DNA of 6,466 nucleotides, from contig JACCSC010000248.1 of NCBI GenBank assembly GCA_013813215.1, forward strand, positions 1 to 6,466, given 5' to 3'. The position numbers were made by a program, and so were the translations under genes. The DNA comes from Geodermatophilaceae bacterium. GTDB taxonomy: Bacteria > Actinomycetota > Actinomycetes > Mycobacteriales > Geodermatophilaceae. This document shows, one piece after another, positions 1 to 5,391 of this stretch. Position 1 is the stretch's first letter, and the number at the start of each line of letters is the position of its first letter. The notes below the pieces were generated by a model. That model worked only from the letters and a program-made list of their open reading frames with translations. It made no database searches and was not told the DNA's origin.

Positions 1-16
1 GCAATCTGGAGGGTGC

Positions 17-1138
17 ATGGCTAGCATCGTCAAGCGACCGAATGGGCAGTGGCGAGCGCGATACCGCGACCTCGCCGGGCACGAGCATGCTCGTCACTTC
101 CGGCGCAAGGTCGACGCGACCCGCTGGTTGGACTCGGTGGCCGCCGCGGTCGAGGCAGGGACCTACGTGGACCCGGACGCTGGAAGGAGCACGCTGGCGG
201 AGTACGCGCCGTTGTGGCTGACCCGCCAGGTACACCTCAAGCCCTCGACTCGATCCCGCTACGCCGCTCTCATGCGCTGTCACATCGTCCCGACGTTCGG
301 TGCCCTTCCGCTGGCCAAGATCGAGCGCTCGGCGGTAGCGGCCTGGGTCTTGGTCATGATCGACGCCGGACTTGCTGGTCCGACCGTTCGTCACGCCCAC
401 CGGGTCCTGCACATGATCCTGAACGCGGCGGTGGATGACGGCCGGCTCGCGCGGAATCCAGCATCGCGGGTCAAGCTGCCTCGTGATCGCCGGCGAGAGA
501 AGCGGTTCCTAACCCACCCCGAGGTGGCGGCACTTGCCGACGCCGCTGGCCCGGACCGACTGGTCGTCCTGGTACTCGCCTATTGCGGTCTGCGCTTCGG
601 GGAGCTGGCCGCGCTCCGGGTACGCAACGTCGACCCGCTGCGCCGGCGGCTGCAGATCCAGGAGTCAGCGACCGAGGTCGACGGGACGATGGTCTTCGGC
701 ACGCCGAAGTCGCACCAGTGCCGATCCGTCCCCGTTCCCCGGTCATTGATCGACGAGCTGGCCGCAGCCTGTGCGGGCAAGGCACCCTCCGATCTCGTGT
801 TCACCGCGCCGCAGGGGGGTGTGCTGTGGCTTCGCAACTGGCGGCGACGGGTCTTCGATTCGGCCGTCACGGCGGCCGGGCTGGGCGAGCTGACGCCGCA
901 CGAGCTGCGGCACACGGCGGCGAGCCTCGCGGTGGCCGCCGGTGCCAACGTCAAGGCCGTACAGCGGATGTTGGGACACGCCAGCGCGGCGATGACCCTC
1001 GACGTGTACTCCGGCCTGTTCGACGACGACCTCGACGCCGTAGCCGACCGCTTGGATGCCGCTGCCCGCGCGGCACGCGAGCTTTCAGCGAGCCAACGGC
1101 AGTCAGTCAGCGGCCACGTGATCACCATGCCGCGCTAG
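17..1138 (+). CDS. Tyrosine-type site-specific recombinase (phage/ICE integrase)
   Basis: This 373-residue tyrosine recombinase should cut and rejoin attachment sites to insert or excise its element. Residues about 4-50 (NGQWRARYRD onward) resemble the AP2-like arm-DNA-binding domain of actinobacterial integrases. Residues about 57-145 form the SAM-like core-binding domain, and about 165-335 the catalytic domain. The active-site set is complete: R193 in GLRFGE, K231 in TPKS, H295 and R298 in PHELRH, H321 in LGH, and nucleophile Y331 in DVYSGLF. The length is normal for the family. The ATG start has GGAGGG at 8-13 just upstream. Only 16 bases precede it, so an upstream excisionase gene would be outside the window. 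The intact catalytic set suggests an active enzyme. Its likely target is the tRNA-Ala at 2242-2314, by inference from position. Confidence 0.95.
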   Translation: MASIVKRPNGQWRARYRDLAGHEHARHFRRKVDATRWLDSVAAAVEAGTYVDPDAGRSTLAEYAPLWLTRQVHLKPSTRSRYAALMRCHIVPTFGALPLAKIERSAVAAWVLVMIDAGLAGPTVRHAHRVLHMILNAAVDDGRLARNPASRVKLPRDRRREKRFLTHPEVAALADAAGPDRLVVLVLAYCGLRFGELAALRVRNVDPLRRRLQIQESATEVDGTMVFGTPKSHQCRSVPVPRSLIDELAAACAGKAPSDLVFTAPQGGVLWLRNWRRRVFDSAVTAAGLGELTPHELRHTAASLAVAAGANVKAVQRMLGHASAAMTLDVYSGLFDDDLDAVADRLDAAARAARELSASQRQSVSGHVITMPR

Positions 1139-1145
1139 ACCGTTT

Positions 1146-1161
1146 CGCAACCTAAGTTGCG
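1146..1161. promoter_or_regulatory. Perfect inverted repeat between integrase and toxin-like gene
   Basis: CGCAAC (1146-1151), CTAA, GTTGCG (1156-1161) is a perfect 6-base stem with a 4-base spacer. It begins 7 bases after the integrase stop and 36 bases before the ATG at 1182. There is no T-run after it, so an intrinsic terminator is a weak reading. Its place in front of a toxin-antitoxin-like pair with a helix-turn-helix protein makes an autoregulatory operator a sensible alternative. A poor -35-like TTGCGC (1157-1162) and -10-like TATGTT (1181-1186), 18 bases apart, overlap or follow the repeat. The function is inferred; only the symmetry is seen. Confidence 0.4.
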
Positions 1162-1181
1162 CACCCACGATCCGGCAACGT

Positions 1182-1418
1182 ATGTTGGAGGCGGTGGAGC
1201 CGCTGATCGTCGCCAGCGCTCGCAAACATGGCATCGCCGACGACGACATCCTCCACGCCTTCAACCACCCGGTCCGCTACGAGGTCCTCGATGACGGATT
1301 CGTGATGATCGTCGGACCCACCCGTTCCGCCCAGCTGATCGAGCTTGGGTTGATAGACACCGACCACGGCCCGGTCATCGTGCACGCCATGACAGCCCGG
1401 AGAAAGTACTTGAGGTGA
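1182..1418 (+). CDS. Small BrnT/DUF4258-like putative toxin
   Basis: This 78-residue protein has the pattern of small BrnT/RelE-fold-like toxins of actinobacteria. It has an N-terminal helix with SARKHGI (12-18) and DDILHAFNHP (21-30), a beta-rich middle (VMIVGPTRS, 41-49), and a basic C-terminus with VIVHAM (65-70) followed by ARRKYLR. BrnT-type toxins are ribonucleases that cut mRNA; that activity is inferred here from resemblance only. The stop TGA overlaps a GTG start of the next gene (GTGA, 1415-1418), and toxin-first order matches BrnT/BrnA modules. The start is uncertain. ATG 1182 has no clear ribosome site, and GTG 1194 would give a protein beginning at the conserved part. With TATGTT (1181-1186) as a -10, the GTG 1194 transcript could be leaderless. 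The gene could also be an uncharacterised small protein of another kind. Confidence 0.7.
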   Translation: MLEAVEPLIVASARKHGIADDDILHAFNHPVRYEVLDDGFVMIVGPTRSAQLIELGLIDTDHGPVIVHAMTARRKYLR

Positions 1419-1696
1419 TGACCATGCCCCGTAGCCTGCAGGAGATCCTCGACCACGCCGACGAGCTGGCACGCCGCTTCGAGGACCACGATCGGGCAGA
1501 CGTCCGCGACGCAGCGCCTTTGCGGGCCATCCGCGACGCCGTAACCGGGCGCGCTGCCAACGAGCGGCGCGTCGCCGAAACGGTCGCCACAGCCCGCGAG
1601 GCCGGCGTCTCCTGGTCCGCTATCGGCGCCATGCTGGGCACCTCGGGCGAGGCAGCCCGCAAGCGCTACAGCGGACACCACGCCAAGACCGGGTAG
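1415..1696 (+). CDS. Helix-turn-helix protein, probable antitoxin/repressor of the pair
   Basis: This protein is up to 93 residues long. The N-terminal half is helical and charged (SLQEILDHADELARRFEDHD, 7-26). The C-terminal half carries a helix-turn-helix resembling sigma-70 region 4-like domains, about residues 57-86, with SWSAIGAMLGTS (66-77) and the recognition-helix region ending ARKRYSG. Such small proteins following a BrnT/DUF4258-like gene are expected to neutralise it and bind the operon operator. That role is inferred from context. Three starts are possible: GTG 1415 (overlapping the upstream stop), ATG 1418 and ATG 1424. TGAGG at 1411-1415 is best spaced for ATG 1424, while GTG 1415 favours translational coupling. 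The inverted repeat at 1146-1161 is a candidate binding site. Confidence 0.7.
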   Translation: MMTMPRSLQEILDHADELARRFEDHDRADVRDAAPLRAIRDAVTGRAANERRVAETVATAREAGVSWSAIGAMLGTSGEAARKRYSGHHAKTG

Positions 1697-1826
1697 CGCG
1701 ACCACGCCACGCACTCAGCGCCGCGTTCAGCCGGGGATCCGCGTACCGGACGCCCCCGCAACCGCAGGTCGTGTCCTCCCTTGGCTCGAGACCCCGGGCG
1801 CGCACTGCCACCGGCGACGATCGTAG

Positions 1827-1988
1827 TCAGGGCCCCGTCCCGGAGGAGGTTCTCCAGGGGACGGCGGAGTCATCGCGTTCGAACTCCTCGACCAGAGCCG
1901 AAGCGTCGGCCTCGGTCAACCGTTGCCAGCTCGCGGTGGTGCAGGTGCGCTGTTCCCAGTCCGTTTCCCGATCACGCTCTCGCTGCCG
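1827..1988 (-). pseudogene. Possible remnant of an unidentified gene
   Basis: The minus-strand frame open from 1988 down to a TGA at 1827-1829 encodes about 53 residues of ordinary-looking acidic helical sequence, including SWQRLTEADASALVEEFERD. This differs from the Arg-rich shadow frames around it. It has no ATG, GTG or ribosome site, and an in-frame stop lies just upstream (1989-1991). It therefore reads as the decayed C-terminal end of a gene, perhaps truncated when the element end formed. I do not recognise the family, and it could be chance open frame in GC-rich DNA. Confidence 0.22.
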
Positions 1989-2128
1989 TCAAGGGCCTGC
2001 CACGAGACTGAGCGCAGTGGATCCCACACACAGCCTGCCTGACCGAACCCGTGGGTCTAGCTAGCTGCCCGCCACCGCCGAGCGGTAGGCGGTCCGAGGG
2101 CGGCGAGCAACGGGTCAGCCGAGCGAGT

Positions 2129-2172
2129 CGCGGACCGCGTGCGGACTTCTTGCGGACTGAGTGCGGACTGAA
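2129..2172 (+). repeat. Phased 11-base-period repeat array, candidate integrase arm sites
   Basis: The octamer TGCGGACT occurs three times exactly, at 2140-2147, 2151-2158 and 2162-2169. A degenerate copy, CGCGGACC, occurs at 2129-2136 in the same phase. All four starts are exactly 11 bases apart, so the motifs lie on nearly the same face of the helix. The 3-base spacers vary (GCG, TCT, GAG, GAA). The array lies about 70 bases from the tRNA-Ala 3' end, on the element side. Short direct repeats beside the attachment core are typical arm-type sites for the N-terminal domain of tyrosine integrases, and the integrase at 17-1138 has such a domain. An excisionase or other regulator could be the binder instead. 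The periodicity is seen; the binding role is inferred. Confidence 0.7.
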
Positions 2173-2210
2173 GGGCATCCGGGCCCTCCGAGTCCGAACC
2201 CCGGAAATGG

Positions 2211-2236
2211 AAAAGCCCTGGCCAGAAGCCACTTTC
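2211..2236 (-). terminator. Possible terminator downstream of tRNA-Ala
   Basis: Read on the minus strand just after the tRNA 3' end, AAAGTGGC and GCCA-GGG-CTTT can pair as an imperfect hairpin (TGGC/GCCA core, outer AAAG/CTTT, a GGG bulge) ending in a short TTTT run. This fits a weak intrinsic terminator for the tRNA transcript. Because it lies on the element side of the junction, it may have been brought in with the element. The stem is interrupted, so confidence is low. Confidence 0.35.
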
Positions 2237-2241
2237 TCGAG

Positions 2242-2280
2242 TGGAGCTGAGGGGACTCGAACCCCTGACCCCCACACTGC
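2242..2280. other. Candidate attachment site (tRNA 3' half)
   Basis: The 3' half of tRNA-Ala, from the anticodon loop to the discriminator base, is the expected identity segment (att core) for an element whose integrase lies on its 3' side. The evidence is orientation, the nearby integrase and the repeat array. The extent is a guess, because the second copy needed to define it is not in the window. A short match, CGAACCCC, at 2195-2202 and 2258-2265 is too short to count as that copy. Confidence 0.4.
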
Positions 2281-2314
2281 CAGTGTGGTGCGCTACCAGC
2301 TGCGCCACAGCCCC
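2242..2314 (-). tRNA. tRNA-Ala, anticodon GGC
   Basis: The minus strand from 2314 to 2242 folds as a complete 73-base tRNA. The acceptor stem GGGGCTG pairs with CAGCTCC and contains the G3-U70 wobble pair that is the identity mark of alanine tRNAs. The D stem is GCGC/GCGC, the anticodon stem CCACA/TGTGG, with loop CTGGCAG giving anticodon GGC. The T arm is AGGGG-TTCGAGT-CCCCT, and the discriminator is A. CCA is not encoded and would be added after transcription. The tRNA follows the copper-operon membrane gene by 41 bases on the same strand, and its 3' end faces the integrase. It therefore probably served as the attB site and was restored on insertion. Confidence 0.97.
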
Positions 2315-2328
2315 TTGAACCGAAGGCC

Positions 2329-2334
2329 ACCCTA
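2329..2334 (-). promoter_or_regulatory. Possible -10 box of tRNA-Ala
   Basis: On the minus strand TAGGGT matches the actinobacterial TANNNT -10 pattern. It ends 14 bases before the mature tRNA 5' end, a plausible distance for a short 5' leader. No good -35 hexamer is found 16-18 bases upstream (best TGAGCG). Readthrough from the upstream operon could also supply the tRNA. Confidence 0.3.
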
Positions 2335-2355
2335 CAGCGCGACCGGAGGCACCGC

Positions 2356-3380
2356 TCAGGCCGTCACCGGCGCACGAGCCCGGCCCCGCAGAAGCAGCCG
2401 CCCAGCCCCGAGGACGACCCCTAGCCCCAGGCCCACGGACACGGTGACGGCGAGCCGCGTCAGCCAGTCCGAACCGGCCGACGGCACCTGGGAGTTCCAC
2501 AGCACGCTCACGTCGGACAGACCCTGCAGCAGGACCAGCCAGCCGGCGATACCCGCCAGGTACACCACCGTGCTGGTCCCCCCCGGACCGAGCGCCAGCT
2601 CGCCCACGTCAGCAGGGCCGCCACGACCGTGGGCAGCGCCGCCGCGGTGACGGCGTACACGGGCGATTCGGCCGGTACGGGAGACGTCGCGAGGTGTCCG
2701 GCTTCGGCGACCACCGCGAGGCCGAGCAGCACCACCAACGGACGTTGCCACCGCGCACGACCGGCGACGGCCAGGCCCACCACGATCAGTCCGACGCCCA
2801 GCACCGTCGAGGGCAGGGACGACGGCGGTGGGTACCAGGTGAGCGTCCCCGCGACGAGCATCGGCTGCCCGTCGTAGACCAGCGGCACCTCCCAGGAGGC
2901 GATCAGGTGCTCCGCCGTGGGATCGGCCTGGACCGCCGGCGGCAATTGCGAACCCATCCAGTGCGTGCGGTGGTCGTGCCACTCGTACGTCGGCGTGTCC
3001 GACACCGACGTCCACTCCGGCGCCGCGCTCGGGTCGGCTTCCGGCGGCAGCTCGGTGTCTCCGCTGAGCGAGACATTCAGGTACGTCGCCGGACTCCGGG
3101 TGTTGCGCTGCACCCCGTCGGCCTCGATGCGCAGGTAGGGCTCGTCGGAGTAGCCCGGCACCAGCAGTTCGCCCGCGCCGTCGTTCGTCACGCGCAGCCG
3201 CTCGCCGTCGGCCGACAGCGACACGTCGAGTCCGGGGACGACCCGACTGACCGACGTGATCACCGCTGCATAGTTCGACGGCTCGGGGCCGCCGCCGACG
3301 TGGGCCGAGGCGGGACCAGCGGGTATGACGGCGAGTGCCACCGCGACACCCGCCATCGCGAGCGCTCGGCGCACGGTCAC
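2356..3380 (-). CDS. Exported multi-pass membrane protein of copper operon, frameshifted
   Basis: The protein starts at GTG 3380, which overlaps the Sco stop by 4 bases. It has a signal peptide (residues 1-26, ending ASA before HVGGG). An extracytoplasmic domain follows, with ELLVPGYSDEPYLRIEADGV (71-90), RSPATYLN (95-102) and the His-rich motif WHDHRTHWM (134-142). Membrane helices lie at about 190-207, 213-229 and 240-258. As read, the frame ends at 2508 with an implausible Trp/Cys-rich tail (290 residues). The -1 shifted frame from about 2577 to the TGA at 2356-2358 encodes two further helices (TVVYLAGIAGWLVLLQG and a Gly/Val-rich helix before RLLLRGR). Adding one base to the seven-G run at 2578-2584 joins them into 341 residues. 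The exact function is unknown. The operon suggests a role in copper delivery or cytochrome oxidase assembly, and the His cluster could bind metal. The shift may be a sequencing error or a real mutation. Confidence 0.75.
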
Positions 3381-3997
3381 ATGATCAGCGGAAGGTCGTG
3401 GACTATGTCGTCAGGGCTGCTGCCGCCGACGTAGATGACCCGCGCCAGGTCGTCCGGCCCGTACAGCTGCAGCGACGCCGAGTGGCTGCGCCCCATGTCC
3501 TGCGCCACTGTCACCTTGGCCGCCCGCTGGGCGGCCTCCACCTCCGCGAGCGTCCCGGTGAGCCCGACGAAGCCGTTGGGCAGGTCGGTGTCGAAGTGAT
3601 CGAGGAACTCGGTCAGCACCGGGCCGGTGTCAGTCGCCGGGTCGGTGGTCACGAACACCACCCGGACGTCGCCGGCCAGCTCCGCCGGCAGCTCCCTGAT
3701 GGCCACGGCGAGGTCGGCCATCGTCGTGGGACAGATGTCCGGGCACGTGGTGTAGCCGAAGAACAGGAACGTCGGCCGGCCCTCCGTCTCGGTCAGGAAG
3801 TCGTACGCCGTACCGCTGTCGTCGGTGAGCGTGAACTCGGGACGCGGCAGCGGCACCGCCAGCTGCAGGCCCCGTAGCGCCCCGGAGTCCGCGGACACCG
3901 AGGCCGGCGGGCCGTCGGCGGTTGCCGACTCGTCGGGAGAGCTGCAGCCGGTCAGCACCAGCGCCGCCAGTGCGGCGCTGAGCAGCAGACGTCTCAC
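3377..3997 (-). CDS. Sco1/SenC family copper-binding lipoprotein
   Basis: This 206-residue thioredoxin-fold protein of the Sco/SenC family delivers or reduces copper for the CuA site of cytochrome c oxidase at the outer face of the membrane. A lipoprotein signal is clear, with lipobox LTGC and lipidated C18. A short Ser/Asp/Ala-rich linker follows to about residue 40. The family metal site is intact: CPDIC gives C85 and C89, with the distal H172 in GRSHSASLQLYG. FVTTDP (115-120) is the usual Sco strand motif. GTG 3997 overlaps the upstream gene's stop by 4 bases and has GGAGGG (minus strand, 4003-4008) at good spacing. The downstream gene overlaps by 4 bases as well. It sits in an operon with a PCuAC chaperone, its known functional partner. 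Confidence 0.95.
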   Translation of the reverse strand: MRRLLLSAALAALVLTGCSSPDESATADGPPASVSADSGALRGLQLAVPLPRPEFTLTDDSGTAYDFLTETEGRPTFLFFGYTTCPDICPTTMADLAVAIRELPAELAGDVRVVFVTTDPATDTGPVLTEFLDHFDTDLPNGFVGLTGTLAEVEAAQRAAKVTVAQDMGRSHSASLQLYGPDDLARVIYVGGSSPDDIVHDLPLIM

Positions 3998-4512
3998 AGT
4001 CGCCCTCCAGGCGGATCGGTTCCGATCGCGAGCACGGGGACCAGCGCCCTCAGCTCACCCGCGCGGGCGAAGGTGAGCACCAGGGTCACCGTCTCCCCCG
4101 GGGCCAGTATCGCCGTCGGCGCCTCGAGCATGGCGTGCCCATGGCCCGGGGCGAGCCGGACCGTGCTCGACGGCTCGATCAGCAACTGCCCACCGGCGTG
4201 GTGGCCGGGCGCCCCGGGCAGGTCGTGCAGGCTCACCGTCGGCGCCGCCGCAGTGGTCACACGGACCAGTTCATCGGCGTCGGAGCCGGCGTTGCGGATG
4301 GTGAAGTACGCCGCCGCGTTCGCTGGTGATGCCGGCTCGCGGACGTACGCGTCGTCGACCGAGATCTCACCGGCGGAGACCGCACCGGCCGGCAACGGAT
4401 CGGCGGCCTGACCGGAGCGGCCGAGGAGGACGGCGGCCGAGATCGCGGCCACGGCGAGGACGACGACGCTCACCCGCGCCGCCCCGACCCTCCCGGTCCG
4501 TTCGGTGCCCAC
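3994..4512 (-). CDS. PCu(A)C-type periplasmic copper chaperone, variant ligands
   Basis: This 172-residue protein has the PCu(A)C (DUF461) fold pattern. It has an N-terminal membrane anchor or signal (about 13-31) and the family opening ISVDDAYVREPASPANAAAY (50-69). The beta-rich body includes VSLHD (93-97) and LAPGHGHAML (120-129), then a C-terminal strand VTLVLTF. PCuAC proteins carry Cu(I) outside the membrane to Sco or directly to CuA. The usual ligand pattern is His-Met, a middle Met, then HxM. Here H96 is followed by D97, no Met occupies the middle position, and only H126/M128 remain. Extra His residues (H104, H105, H124) lie nearby. The start GTG 4512 has GGAGG only 3 bases away, so the start is slightly uncertain; GTG at codon 14 is the alternative. 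It leads the three-gene operon. Confidence 0.88.
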   Translation of the reverse strand: MGTERTGRVGAARVSVVVLAVAAISAAVLLGRSGQAADPLPAGAVSAGEISVDDAYVREPASPANAAAYFTIRNAGSDADELVRVTTAAAPTVSLHDLPGAPGHHAGGQLLIEPSSTVRLAPGHGHAMLEAPTAILAPGETVTLVLTFARAGELRALVPVLAIGTDPPGGRL

Positions 4513-4770
4513 CCGCCTCCTTCGCCGTCCCCACGGTACGTCGCCTGCCCCCCGGAACTACGCAGTGCGAGCCCTCCTGGTTCGCCCGTCGGCTTGAACC
4601 GCACCCACCCCGACCGCGCAGAAAACTGGAACGCCGGATCAACGCGACCTTCGGCGCGGGCGCCGCCTCGTCCCGGGCCGCCTGGAGCGACGTCGTCGAG
4701 GCGGGCGGTCGGCCCCGCCTAGGCTCTGCCTGATGGCCTCGGCAGGGGGCCGCGAGGAACCGGAGCCGTC
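4513..4770. other. Divergent promoter region, copper operon and PhoU-like gene
   Basis: These 258 bases separate two divergent transcription units and hold no credible gene; the plus-strand frame crossing it (4326-4733) is an Arg/Pro-rich shadow of the PCuAC gene. A TANNNT-type -10 candidate for the plus direction is TAGGCT (4720-4725). One for the minus direction is TACCGT (plus 4533-4538). Neither has a convincing -35. I see no clear operator for a copper regulator (CsoR or CueR type) and no obvious PHO box. Confidence 0.4.
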
Positions 4771-5391
4771 GTGGCGCGCAGCAAGTTCACCCTGAAGGAC
4801 CAGAGCTTCTTCGAGATGTTCAGCGCGTCGGCGGACAACCTGGTCGCCGCGATGGAGACGTTCGCGAAGTTCGTCAGTGACACCGCCAACCGCGAGGAAC
4901 TCGGTCAGCTGCTGCGCGACCACGAGCACGCGGGCGACTCGGTCACCCACCAGATCTACCGGCAGCTCAACTCCAGTTTCGTGACGCCGTTCGACCGCGA
5001 GGACATCTACCGGCTGGCCGGCAACCTCGACGACGTCATGGACTTCGTCGAGGCCGCCGCCGACCTGATCGTCCTGACCGGGCTCGGGACGCTACCCGGC
5101 GAGATGAACCAGCAGGTCGAACTCCTGCAGCGGGCCGCGCAGACCACCGCCGAGGCGATGCCGAAGCTCAAGACCATGAAGAACCTCTCCGACTACTGGA
5201 TCGAGGTCAACCGGCTGGAGAACGAGGCCGACAAGGTCTATCGGCGGCTGGTGTCCCGCCTGTACGGCGGGGAGTACGAGGCGTTGGAGGTCATGAAGCT
5301 CAAGGAGGTGGCCGATCAGCTGGAGGAGGCCGCCGACGCCTTCGAGCACATCGCCAACGTCGTGGAGTCGATTGCGGTCAAGGAGAGCTGA
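4771..5391 (+). CDS. DUF47 family PhoU-like protein (Pit accessory/regulator)
   Basis: This 206-residue, almost entirely helical cytoplasmic protein belongs to the DUF47/TIGR00153 PhoU-like family, whose members are full-length near 205-220 residues. The two-repeat three-helix bundle pattern is visible. Acidic metal-binding style motifs include EHAGD (52-56), LDDVMDFVEAAAD (86-98) and ENEAD (150-154), with FVTPFDREDIYRL at 70-82 the strongest family signature. Family members usually act with low-affinity Pit phosphate transporters and bind metal ions. GTG 4771 is chosen because GGAG at 4762-4765 lies 5 bases upstream and the N-terminus then matches the family. Unusually, no pit gene follows; the next gene converges from the opposite strand, so any partner is elsewhere. 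Confidence 0.93.
   Translation: MARSKFTLKDQSFFEMFSASADNLVAAMETFAKFVSDTANREELGQLLRDHEHAGDSVTHQIYRQLNSSFVTPFDREDIYRLAGNLDDVMDFVEAAADLIVLTGLGTLPGEMNQQVELLQRAAQTTAEAMPKLKTMKNLSDYWIEVNRLENEADKVYRRLVSRLYGGEYEALEVMKLKEVADQLEEAADAFEHIANVVESIAVKES

Larger units (their letters stand above)
1697..2241. other. Non-coding element end between antitoxin-like gene and tRNA
   Basis: About 545 bases hold no gene I can support. The open frames on the plus strand (for example 1771-2064 and 1781-2011) are Arg/Ser-rich, low in hydrophobic residues and lack ribosome sites. The minus-strand frames are similar, except for one stretch with protein-like composition (1827-1988, listed separately). The right part carries the 11-base-period repeat array (2129-2172) and a hairpin next to the tRNA (2211-2236). 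Minor symmetric elements are ACCCGTGGGT (2047-2056) and CTAGCTAG (2057-2064). The position suggests attachment-site DNA and integrase or accessory-factor binding sites. Confidence 0.6.
1..2314. mobile_element. Integrase-proximal end of an element inserted at tRNA-Ala
   Basis: This is the visible end of a probable integrative element or genomic island. Directly seen are an intact tyrosine integrase, a small two-gene toxin-antitoxin-like cassette, a phased repeat array, and a tRNA-Ala gene whose 3' end points at the integrase. Tyrosine-integrase islands commonly enter tRNA 3' ends, rebuild the tRNA, and keep the integrase near it. The true boundary falls within the tRNA 3' half (2242 to about 2280). 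The other end is left of the window, so element size and cargo are unknown. No conjugation, replication or phage structural gene is visible, so ICE, prophage and simple island cannot be told apart. The attachment-site assignment is inferred from geometry; no second copy of the tRNA 3' end is visible. Confidence 0.55.

Noticed and set aside
580..1128. Minus-strand open frame inside the integrase
   Set aside because: Ser/Arg-rich shadow; the plus strand carries a complete set of integrase catalytic residues.
1771..2064. Plus-strand open frames in the gap before the tRNA
   Set aside because: Ser/Arg-rich with few hydrophobic residues, no ribosome site and no recognisable motif.
2129..2172. CRISPR array
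   Set aside because: The repeat unit is 8 bases with 3-base spacers, far shorter than CRISPR repeats and spacers, and no cas gene is present.
2187..2205. Possible second tRNA T-arm fragment (CGAACCCC shared with tRNA-Ala)
   Set aside because: The match is only 8 bases and the surrounding bases do not form a proper T stem with a TTCRA loop.
2694..3434. Long plus-strand open frame opposite the membrane gene
   Set aside because: It is Arg/His-rich with no hydrophobic core or family motif and lies antisense to a gene with a signal peptide and helices; GC-rich DNA often yields such shadows.
3335..3877. Plus-strand open frame opposite the Sco gene
   Set aside because: Composition is Arg/Gln/Val-rich and motif-free; the opposite strand encodes a clear Sco protein with CPDIC and a lipobox.
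4326..4733. Plus-strand open frame spanning the divergent intergenic region
   Set aside because: It is extremely Arg/Pro-rich, overlaps the PCuAC gene start, and has no plausible domain.
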